Assembly: GCA_018829865.1 (NCBI GenBank)
Contig: JAHJTR010000050.1
Span: 1 to 5,212, forward strand
Direction of reading: 5' to 3'
Origin: Patescibacteria group bacterium
GTDB taxonomy: Bacteria; Patescibacteriota; Gracilibacteria; UBA1369; JAHJTR01
DNA length: 5,212 nt
In this document: one piece after another, positions 1 through 5,193 of the stretch
Layout: every line of letters begins with the position of its first letter
Position numbering within the stretch: the stretch's first letter is position 1
The notes under the pieces: generated by a model
Told to the model about the DNA's origin: nothing
What the model saw: the letters and a program-made list of their open reading frames with translations, nothing else
Databases searched by the model: none
Translations under genes and position numbers: made by a program

Positions 1-11
1 AGTAGACACCT

Positions 12-962
12 TTAATAAACCTGCTTCCTCATTAGCTGCCTATTAGCATATTTCTTTTTATAAACACTACGAACTTTTCTCCCTGTAAACACTCCATCCT
101 CACACACCACATAATCAAAATATTTAAGAGGCACCCTATCATGAGAAAACTTTATCTTCTCATAGCTGATTTTTTTGCAACAATGATGCTCATGTACACT
201 TTTTTTAATATGAACGGAGTGTCTTACTTCCGCCTTCCACAAACTGAATTTATCGGTAGTTATAAACATATAAATCGGCTTCTTCATCAAATGAAACTGC
301 GAAACCACATTAAGTGACCCCGGATCCATCACGAAATTAAAAGTATTTTTCAGAGTAACCGCCCCAAAAAACACCATATCAATCTCTAAGCCCAAATGCG
401 AAAGCATGTATGAAGGCACAACCTGAAAAGCCACATCATTATTACCCAGAGCTTCAATAATTTGAGTGGTTTTATCGGGATCCTGCGCCGCCACAATAAT
501 TCTAAAATGATCAACTGCCTTTTTTAATTTAATTAAAGTCTTAATAAGTAAATGACTATGATCATAAATCAAAATGGTTTTTTCTCTTACATCTATACCA
601 AAAGAGTTCTCAATCAGCTTAGACTCGTCCTCCCGAGCTTTGCGCGCTAAAACTTTCATCGTTTTGCTGAGATTTTTAATTATCCTTTTCTTTTCCAAAA
701 AACCAATTTTTTTAGTTTGATGAATATCATGAGGCAAGTGCTCCCAGATTTTATAAAAATTCTCAATAATTATTGCGTAACGAGGTTGAGTTTTTTTTAC
801 ATCCGCCAAAAGACTCTTAAACTGCTTTTTAAAATCCTTAAAATTACTGAATTTAAAGCTCATCACAGATTTACTCAAAGCATTCATCACTAATTCTGCC
901 AATTCAATCGTCCCCATGTCCGCTTCAATTTCCCTAAATTGTGCTGAAATAAGTTCAGGCAT
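12..962 (-). CDS. eIF2B/MtnA-fold protein, probably non-catalytic
   Basis: A 316-residue protein of the eIF2B alpha/beta/delta, MtnA and ribose-1,5-bisphosphate isomerase superfamily, numbered here from the ATG at 962. Seen: an N-terminal helix REIEADMGTIELAELVMNAL (10-29) like the family's IRxMxxRGA.. start; a long helical linker; a Rossmann-like half beginning KTILIYDHSH (128-137); FRIIVAAQDP (153-162); EIDMVFFGAV (193-202); DPGSL (213-217) where NKIGT is usual; ITTDKF (234-239) matching the conserved KF strand; and KYFDYVVCEDGVFT (280-293), like the family's C-terminal TPxxxIxxxxTExG segment. Known: isomerases use a Cys in the LTHC motif and an Asp in GAD. Here these positions are D134 and V202, so catalysis is unlikely and a ligand-binding or regulatory role is inferred. 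Residues 248-262 are rich in His and Cys. A TTG just upstream (965) would add one residue, but ATG is preferred. No Shine-Dalgarno is visible. It lies 10 bp after the permease stop, so co-transcription is likely. The fold assignment is fairly sure; the function is unknown. Confidence 0.72.
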   Translation of the reverse strand: MPELISAQFREIEADMGTIELAELVMNALSKSVMSFKFSNFKDFKKQFKSLLADVKKTQPRYAIIIENFYKIWEHLPHDIHQTKKIGFLEKKRIIKNLSKTMKVLARKAREDESKLIENSFGIDVREKTILIYDHSHLLIKTLIKLKKAVDHFRIIVAAQDPDKTTQIIEALGNNDVAFQVVPSYMLSHLGLEIDMVFFGAVTLKNTFNFVMDPGSLNVVSQFHLMKKPIYMFITTDKFSLWKAEVRHSVHIKKSVHEHHCCKKISYEKIKFSHDRVPLKYFDYVVCEDGVFTGRKVRSVYKKKYANRQLMRKQVY

Positions 963-972
963 CAAAATAAAA

Positions 973-2271
973 TTAAATACTAAATCTAAAAACTATAAAA
1001 ACACTGCACGCCGCAAGCACAGTCAAAGTAAGCGGCATACTATATTTCATATATCCCAGAAACGAAATATGTAAATTATTTTTCTTGGCAATATCAGCAG
1101 CCACCACATTCGCGGAAGCACCAATTAAAGTTCCATTCCCCCCGATACAAGCCCCAAGCGAAAGTGCCCACCAAAGCATTGTTAAATTAGGATCTCCCAC
1201 AAATTTATCTTGAATCTGAAAAATCACCGGAATCATTATGGTCACAAACGGAATATTATCCACAACCATCGAAGCGATTCCAGCTCCCCACAAAATAATC
1301 AGCGCCAAATACATTAAATCATTTGTGGAAGTTAGAATCATTTGGGCCAAATGTTCGAGCACCCCAGTATGTTCAAGCCCGGACACCATAATAAACAGAC
1401 CCGCAAAAAATATCAGAGTAGTCCATTCAACCTGCAGCAGCGCCTCATGAATTTTTACATGTTTGGAGGTAATCAGCGCCAAAATCGTCGCCCCGCAAAG
1501 AGCCACAATATGGGCCGGCAGGTGAAGAGTAGAGTGCAGCATAAAGCCCAGAATCGTCAACAAAATCGTAGCAACAGACTTAATAATAAACCCCTTACTT
1601 AGTTTAATATTATAAAATTTATAAGTAATTTTTCTAATAAGAATATTGGTAACAAAAAGCTCCTTAAGATTTCTGTTAATAGGTCTCAGTTTCTTCCAAT
1701 TAAGCAAAACCATTGGAATTAAAATTATCAGTATACCCGCAAAAATCGGTGGATATAAATTCACGATAAAATCCAAAAAAGTCAGCTTCGCCTTACTACC
1801 GATAATAATATTGGGAGGATCACCGATCAGAGTCAAAGCCCCACCAATATTTGACAAAAAGATTTCAGCCAATATATAAATTTTAGGATCCTTACCCATA
1901 CCACGCACCAAAGCAATTGTAATAGGTACAATCAAAATAATCGTCGTGACATTATCCAAAAAAGCCGAGAACACAGCAGTAACAATGGCGAAAATCAAAA
2001 ATATGTAGAGGGGATTCCCCTTGGTAAGAGCAATCAACTTCACATTTAACCAGTCAAAAACCCCTGATCGTTTCGCAATCTCCACCAAAATCATCATCGC
2101 CATAAGCAAAAGTATTGTCTCAAAATCAATCGCATGCACCGCTTCTTCAGGCGTTATTATTTTTGTAAGCACCATTAATAAAGCACCACCAAGAGCAACA
2201 AGTGATTTATCAAAAACTTCAAATATTATCAGAATAAGAGCTGCGATAAAGATTAATATAGCCGTTAGCAT
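973..2271 (-). CDS. ArsB/NhaD-type anion or Na+/H+ permease (ion transporter superfamily)
   Basis: A 432-residue, strongly hydrophobic, polytopic inner-membrane protein, close to the ~430-residue length of ArsB-type permeases. Seen: about ten to twelve membrane segments in two pseudo-symmetric halves. The first half has FLDNVTTI (104-111) followed by LIGDPPNIIIGS (148-159). The second half repeats the pattern as VVDNIPFV (336-343) followed by GGNGTLIGASAN (377-388). These paired DN and GDPPN/GASAN elements are the hallmark of the ArsB/NhaD and SLC13-like ion transporter superfamily, where the discontinuous helices bind substrate. A basic cytosolic loop (about 192-228) separates the halves. 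The substrate cannot be read from sequence: arsenite, Na+/H+ exchange, dicarboxylate or sulfate are all possible, and no arsR, arsC or arsA neighbour supports arsenite. The start is ATG preceded by seven A's and no Shine-Dalgarno. It lies 77 bp after the adenosyltransferase gene and 10 bp before the eIF2B-like gene, all on the same strand. Family sure; substrate unknown. Confidence 0.88.
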   Translation of the reverse strand: MLTAILIFIAALILIIFEVFDKSLVALGGALLMVLTKIITPEEAVHAIDFETILLLMAMMILVEIAKRSGVFDWLNVKLIALTKGNPLYIFLIFAIVTAVFSAFLDNVTTIILIVPITIALVRGMGKDPKIYILAEIFLSNIGGALTLIGDPPNIIIGSKAKLTFLDFIVNLYPPIFAGILIILIPMVLLNWKKLRPINRNLKELFVTNILIRKITYKFYNIKLSKGFIIKSVATILLTILGFMLHSTLHLPAHIVALCGATILALITSKHVKIHEALLQVEWTTLIFFAGLFIMVSGLEHTGVLEHLAQMILTSTNDLMYLALIILWGAGIASMVVDNIPFVTIMIPVIFQIQDKFVGDPNLTMLWWALSLGACIGGNGTLIGASANVVAADIAKKNNLHISFLGYMKYSMPLTLTVLAACSVFIVFRFSI

Positions 2272-2287
2272 TTTTTTTGTTTTTAGC

Positions 2288-2302
2288 GCTTCAAAACGAA
2301 GC
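2288..2302. other. short stem-loop between adenosyltransferase and permease genes
   Basis: A perfect 5-bp inverted repeat (GCTTC / GAAGC) with the loop AAAAC lies in the 77-bp spacer (2272-2348), 17 bp upstream of the permease start. On the minus strand it is not followed by a T-run, so it does not look like an intrinsic terminator. It could weakly shape the permease leader or be chance. The rest of the spacer is AT-rich, with no convincing promoter or terminator. Confidence 0.25.
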
Positions 2303-2348
2303 TCACTAAAAAAATCATACTCTTTTTAAATCTACAGGCAAGTGGTTT

Positions 2349-2885
2349 TTATTGACGATTCCAAGTGGTGTCTTGTCTGTTAAAAGCCCTCTCTAAGGTA
2401 AAAAAATAATCAGACAAACGATTCAAATATTGCAGAATCAGTTTATCTTTTTTATCAATATCTGCTTTAGTCACAATCACTACAGCCCTTTCAGCTCTGC
2501 GACAAACCGTCCTGGCAATTGCACACTTCGCCCCAATCATTGATTCCCCCGGGTAAACAAAATTCTTAAGCTCCGGCAGCCCGGCAGTCAGTCGATCGAT
2601 CTCATCCTCCAAATCCTGAACACAATTTTTCTCCAGTGAACAATGTTTTTGATCAGTAATTGCCAATATCCCTCCAATCACAAACAAATCGGTCTGAATT
2701 TTTTTTAAGAAATCACAACTTGCATGAGAATCAATATTCGCCCTAATGTCACCCACAAAAGCATTAAGCTCATCAATTGTGCCGTAAGCCGCCACCCTTA
2801 AATCACTTTTGCAAACCTTTTGCCCATTACATAATGATGTCTGCCCTTCATCTCCTTTTTTAGTATAAATCTTCATCTCCAACAT
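2349..2885 (-). CDS. PduO-type corrinoid (cob(I)alamin) adenosyltransferase
   Basis: This enzyme transfers the adenosyl group of ATP to cob(I)alamin, giving adenosylcobalamin in the cytosol. It is 178 residues long, normal for the PduO/MMAB family, which forms trimers of helical bundles. Seen: the N-terminal ATP-binding segment IYTKKGDEGQTSL (6-18); YGTIDELNAFVG (34-45) with D38; NFVYPGES (108-115) with F109; the signature ARTVCRRAERAVV (124-136) with R125; and YLNRLSDYFFTLER (153-166). Known from Lactobacillus reuteri PduO: Asp35 and Arg128 form a subunit salt bridge, and Phe112 helps make four-coordinate Co(II). D38, R125 and F109 align with these, so activity is expected. The usual PGG is PGE here. 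The start is uncertain: ATG at 2885 has an AT-rich leader, while ATG at 2876 begins exactly at the family's usual MKIYTK but has GGAG directly against it. No corrinoid biosynthesis gene is nearby, suggesting salvage. It is the first gene of the leftward unit. Confidence 0.93.
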   Translation of the reverse strand: MLEMKIYTKKGDEGQTSLCNGQKVCKSDLRVAAYGTIDELNAFVGDIRANIDSHASCDFLKKIQTDLFVIGGILAITDQKHCSLEKNCVQDLEDEIDRLTAGLPELKNFVYPGESMIGAKCAIARTVCRRAERAVVIVTKADIDKKDKLILQYLNRLSDYFFTLERAFNRQDTTWNRQ

Positions 2886-2895
2886 ATTAAAAAAT

Positions 2896-2923
2896 TTGTA
2901 TTATCATTGTATTAATGATACAA
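2896..2923. promoter_or_regulatory. three phased TTGTAT elements, possible operator
   Basis: TTGTATTA occurs as a direct repeat at 2896-2903 and 2907-2914. A third TTGTAT lies inverted at 2918-2923 (read as ATACAA on the plus strand). The left ends lie 11 bp apart each time, about one helical turn, so all three face nearly the same side of the DNA. The region also forms a 7-bp dyad, TATCATT / AATGATA (2902-2908 and 2914-2920). This arrangement, lying over both candidate promoters, suggests a shared operator, but no regulator gene is in the window and the binder is unknown. Confidence 0.35.
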
Positions 2924-2924
2924 A
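2896..2924 (+). promoter_or_regulatory. candidate promoter for the rightward genes
   Basis: On the plus strand, TTGTAT (2896-2901) is followed after 17 bp by TACAAA (2919-2924), preceded by TG at 2916-2917, which makes an extended -10 (TGnTACAAA). Transcription would begin near 2931, about 20 bases before the ATG at 2952. It overlaps the leftward candidate promoter almost completely, so the two would compete for polymerase or share control. The match to consensus is modest. Confidence 0.3.
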
Positions 2925-2934
2925 AATAAAGCAA
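2906..2934 (-). promoter_or_regulatory. candidate promoter for the leftward genes
   Basis: On the minus strand, TTGCTT (2934-2929) is followed after exactly 17 bp by TACAAT (2911-2906), one mismatch from the -10 consensus TATAAT. The -35 matches only the TTG core. Transcription would begin near 2899, about 14 bases before the ATG at 2885. In an AT-rich spacer such matches arise by chance, so this is tentative, but the position and spacing fit. Confidence 0.4.
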
Positions 2935-2951
2935 AAATTAACCCAAAAAAA

Positions 2952-3500
2952 ATGAAAAAAGCATTAAAAATCTTCGCGATTATTATTTTAGTTATCGCTA
3001 TCGGTCTTGCAGCAACTGCTTTGTACCACGGAATGTTTAGTAACCTCACAGTTGAAGTCAAAGAAATGGGTCCTTACAAAATGATTTACGCGCCGCATCA
3101 GGGTTCCTATTATAAAGTGGGGGAGGTATCTGACAAACTTTATACTGATATGGTTGCAAATGGTGTCGAATCGGATATCGGTATAGGAGTTTATTATGAC
3201 GACCCTGCCAAAGTTGAGGAATCAGATTTAAGGAGTGAGATCGGCATTCTTGTAGATGAAAAACCTGAAGATAAATTAATTGAGCAATATGAATATAAAG
3301 AAATCGCTCAAGCAAAATCAGCTGTTATTGAGTTCCCGATTAAATCAACATTAAGCTATATGTTCGCTCCGGCAAAAGTATATCCTGCCTTTGTAAAATA
3401 TGGTGAAGAAAACAATATTGAGTGGAATGAAGAACTGGGAAGCATTGAAATTTACGATATACCCGCTAAAAAAATCATTTACATCATGGCTGTTAAATAA
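2952..3500 (+). CDS. membrane-anchored GyrI-like domain protein (TEX264-like layout)
   Basis: A 182-residue protein with a single N-terminal membrane anchor (MKKALK, then hydrophobic residues about 7-25) and no lipobox cysteine, so it is probably an uncleaved anchor with the domain outside or at the membrane face. The rest (about 33-182) resembles the GyrI-like / AraC effector-binding fold. Seen: MIYAPHQGSYYKVGEV (44-59); IGIGVYYDDPAKV (76-88), the typical xGVYYDxP strand-turn; EIGILV (96-101); AVIEFPIKSTLSYMFAPAKVYPAF (124-147); and LGSIEIYD (162-169). Known: GyrI-like domains bind small molecules or partner proteins, and human TEX264 is an N-terminally anchored GyrI-like protein. The order, spacing and motifs here match TEX264's domain closely as I remember it, without the TEX264 C-terminal tail. 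The bacterial function is unknown. The ATG follows seven A's, with no Shine-Dalgarno. It lies 25 bp before thyX on the same strand, so the two are likely co-transcribed. Confidence 0.75.
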   Translation: MKKALKIFAIIILVIAIGLAATALYHGMFSNLTVEVKEMGPYKMIYAPHQGSYYKVGEVSDKLYTDMVANGVESDIGIGVYYDDPAKVEESDLRSEIGILVDEKPEDKLIEQYEYKEIAQAKSAVIEFPIKSTLSYMFAPAKVYPAFVKYGEENNIEWNEELGSIEIYDIPAKKIIYIMAVK

Positions 3501-3525
3501 TTTCCCAAATATTAAAATATTTTAA

Positions 3526-5076
3526 ATGAAGGATTTTAACGTGAAGGTTGCAAGTCCAAAAATTAAATTAATTACACACACGTCGGAGCCCTTTGCTTTA
3601 GCCATTGCCAGCGCCCGCACTTGTTACAGCAGTGATTTGGTCACACCCGATCAGGTTACAAGCAATCAAAAAGAGCGCATCGGCGGAGCGATTTATGAAG
3701 CGGGTCATCACACACCTTTTCAGCATCCGACATTTGTTTTTTCTTTGGAAGGAGTTTCCAGACAATTCGTCTGGAGTTTTTTGCATAGCCATCCTTATTA
3801 TAATTCAGAGCAGACTTCACAGCGGTACGTAGCGCTCGACCGGGCCGAAGTGATTGTGCCTCAAATGAATGAACAAGCGCAAAAAGTTTTTAATGAAGCG
3901 GTTTTAAAATCCTGGGATGCTTACAATAAAATATCTGATCTTCTCAAAAATGATTTTTTTGTTTTAATGAACGCGCTCGGAAAAATAAAAAATCAAACAG
4001 AAAAACAAATTCAAGTTGAAGCCGAAAAAAAAGCCATGGAAAACGCAAGATATGTAGTGCCGATTGCCGCAAGCACAACCCTTTATCACACAGTTTCAGG
4101 AATTGTTTTAAAGCGATATGAGCGTTTAATGTTAAGCGGTGATTGCCCGGAAGAAAGTCGTATTGTAATTCAGCAAATGCTTGATGAAGTAAAAAAAATC
4201 GATCCCGAATTTTTAGAAAAATTGCCATCCACACCAATTAATAAAAATGACCTTTTAGAAAATAAGATTTTGTCGGGAGGGGAGAGTACTGCCACCTCCG
4301 AGCAAAATAACGAAGAATTTGATAAAAGATTAAATGGTAAAACAGCCAAACTAATTTCGCATCAAAAAGACGCCGAACAAATTATTTGCAACAGTTTAAA
4401 CGAAGTCCTCGGAACAAATTTAAAAGAGGAGGAAGCAATTGATTGGCTTCTGAGTCCAAAAAAGAACCCCTATCTCGCAGACACCTTAAACAGCACACAT
4501 CACTCACCGGCAATGCGAGCGCTGCAACATATCAACTACACTTTCATCAAAAAAATAAGTCACACAGCAGATTCACAAGATCAGCGGCATCGCACAGTAC
4601 CGGCCACGAGACCACTTTTAAGTCAGGTCCACACAAAAAATCCGGATTATTATATTCCATCGGTAGCCGCAAAAAACCCTGAAGTAAAAAAAATCTACGA
4701 ACAGACAATGCAAATTTTATGGGACGCAAAAAACAAATTAATCGAACTGGGAGTCGAGCCACAAAAAGCAGTTTACATTTTACCGAACGCAGTTAACATC
4801 CGCTACACCCAAACCGGCTCACTATTAAACAACTTCCACAAATGGCGACTGCGCACCTGCCTAAACGCCCAGCTGGAAATCTTTGACGCCTCAGTCGACG
4901 AAATAAACGAAGTCGCAAAAGTCCACCCAAACATCGCCAAATACATCGGCCCACCATGTTTTATAAGAGACGGAATTGTCGAAAACAAACCCATGGAAGG
5001 CCCTTGCCCCGAGGGCAGCCGTTGGTGCGGGATCAGTGTTTGGAAAGCTTGGCCGAATGTGAAAAGGCCGTTTTAA
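3526..5076 (+). CDS. thyX: two-domain flavin-dependent thymidylate synthase ThyX
   Basis: ThyX makes dTMP from dUMP with methylene-tetrahydrofolate, NADPH and FAD. The usual protein is about 220-260 residues; this one has 516 and contains two ThyX-like units. Unit 1 (about 12-235): IKLITH (13-18), EAGHHTPFQH (58-67), FVFSLEGVSRQF (70-81), YYNSEQTSQRYV (91-102) and ENARYVVP (172-179). Unit 2 (about 274-455): AKLISH (274-279), THHSPAMRALQH (324-335), QRHRTVPATRP (353-363) and LPNAVNIRY..GSLLNNFHKWRLRTCLNAQLEI (419-452), the usual C-terminal dUMP/FAD site. RHR (354-356) of the signature RHRx7S is kept only in unit 2; unit 1 has HSH/SHP there but keeps the SQRY end. A cysteine-rich tail (C478, C494, C501) follows. 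ATG at 3526 has no Shine-Dalgarno, while GTG at 3541 has AAGGA seven bases upstream and gives 511 residues; either may be the true start. The family is certain; the partition of sites is inferred. No folate gene lies nearby. Confidence 0.9.
   Translation: MKDFNVKVASPKIKLITHTSEPFALAIASARTCYSSDLVTPDQVTSNQKERIGGAIYEAGHHTPFQHPTFVFSLEGVSRQFVWSFLHSHPYYNSEQTSQRYVALDRAEVIVPQMNEQAQKVFNEAVLKSWDAYNKISDLLKNDFFVLMNALGKIKNQTEKQIQVEAEKKAMENARYVVPIAASTTLYHTVSGIVLKRYERLMLSGDCPEESRIVIQQMLDEVKKIDPEFLEKLPSTPINKNDLLENKILSGGESTATSEQNNEEFDKRLNGKTAKLISHQKDAEQIICNSLNEVLGTNLKEEEAIDWLLSPKKNPYLADTLNSTHHSPAMRALQHINYTFIKKISHTADSQDQRHRTVPATRPLLSQVHTKNPDYYIPSVAAKNPEVKKIYEQTMQILWDAKNKLIELGVEPQKAVYILPNAVNIRYTQTGSLLNNFHKWRLRTCLNAQLEIFDASVDEINEVAKVHPNIAKYIGPPCFIRDGIVENKPMEGPCPEGSRWCGISVWKAWPNVKRPF
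3529..3533 (+). promoter_or_regulatory. Shine-Dalgarno site favouring a GTG start of thyX
   Basis: AAGGA sits seven bases before GTG at 3541, the ideal spacing, but lies inside the reading frame if the ATG at 3526 is used. The internal start would give a protein beginning MKVASPKIKLI, five residues shorter, losing nothing conserved. It is the only well-placed Shine-Dalgarno site in the window, which makes it notable. The ATG at 3526 itself has only AT-rich sequence upstream, as do most other starts here. Confidence 0.5.
4274..4300. repeat. GC-rich imperfect palindrome in the thyX interdomain linker
   Basis: Nineteen of 27 bases are G or C, in a gene that is otherwise AT-rich here. GGAGG (4276-4280) pairs with CCTCC (4295-4299), with a central AGTACT palindrome (4285-4290); inner pairing is imperfect. 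It encodes roughly LSGGESTATSE (249-259), in the poorly conserved joint between the two ThyX units. It may be a small inserted palindrome read through in frame, or simply a chance GC-rich linker. Confidence 0.3.
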
Positions 5077-5107
5077 AGAAAACTTCATCAACGCAAAAAA
5101 CAAAATT

Positions 5108-5160
5108 GTTGGAGCAGGGCTACAGCCTAAACTGTTAAAGCAGGGTTACAGCCCTGCTCC
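5108..5160. repeat. REP-like palindromic repeat units A and B
   Basis: Unit A (5111-5127) reads GGAGCAGGGCTACAGCC and breaks off where the closing arm should continue. Unit B (5137-5160) is full length: AAAGCAGGGTT, then AC, then AGCCCTGCTCC. Each is preceded by GTT (5108-5110 and 5134-5136). The left arm of A (GGAGCAGGGCT, 5111-5121) pairs perfectly over 11 bp with the right arm of B (5150-5160), and B alone forms a 9-bp stem (5139-5147 with 5150-5158) containing one G-T wobble. It begins 32 bp after the thyX stop. No T-run follows, so it is not a classic intrinsic terminator, though it may still slow or end transcription or protect the 3' end. It resembles the dispersed REP elements that bacteria carry between genes. 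Confidence 0.7.
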
Positions 5161-5167
5161 TTATAAA

Positions 5168-5193
5168 GTTGGAGCAGAGTTGCACTCTGCTCC
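5168..5193. repeat. REP-like palindromic repeat unit C
   Basis: GTT (5168-5170) is followed by a perfect 10-bp hairpin: GGAGCAGAGT (5171-5180), loop TGC, ACTCTGCTCC (5184-5193). It is a variant of units A and B: two stem positions differ (G to A and C to T in the left arm) and the right arm carries the matching changes, so pairing is kept. Only TT and then C's follow, too weak for a canonical terminator T-run, though it could serve as part of the thyX 3' end. Confidence 0.72.

Noticed and set aside
963..965. TTG as start of the eIF2B-like gene
   Set aside because: It adds only one residue before an ATG at 962, and no Shine-Dalgarno favours it, so ATG was used.
1238..1879. Open frames on the plus strand opposite the permease gene
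   Set aside because: They run antisense to a well-conserved membrane protein, have no family motifs, and are short low-complexity translations expected by chance.
973..2271. Arsenite efflux pump ArsB as a specific call
   Set aside because: The motifs define the superfamily only, and no arsenic-resistance neighbour is present, so the substrate was left open.
3507..3522. AT-only palindrome (AAATATT, AA, AATATTT) before thyX
   Set aside because: It is composed only of A and T, so the pairing is weak and such palindromes are common by chance; it has no T-run context for a terminator and no known operator match.
3944..4237. 97-codon minus-strand frame opposite thyX
   Set aside because: It is antisense to conserved ThyX sequence, with no start signal and no recognisable motif.
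12..5076. Recoding of TGA (as Gly in Gracilibacteria)
   Set aside because: All five genes end in TAA and are full length under the standard bacterial code, so nothing requires recoding, although the absence of TGA stops does not exclude it.
4956..5138. Plus-strand frame overlapping the thyX end and running into the repeats
   Set aside because: It is out of frame with the conserved ThyX C-terminus and owes its end to repeat sequence; no motif is present.
5108..5193. CRISPR array
   Set aside because: The repeats are only 23-24 bases, unequally spaced at 26 and 34 bases, with spacers of about 10 bases and no cas gene; they fit palindromic REP-like elements instead.
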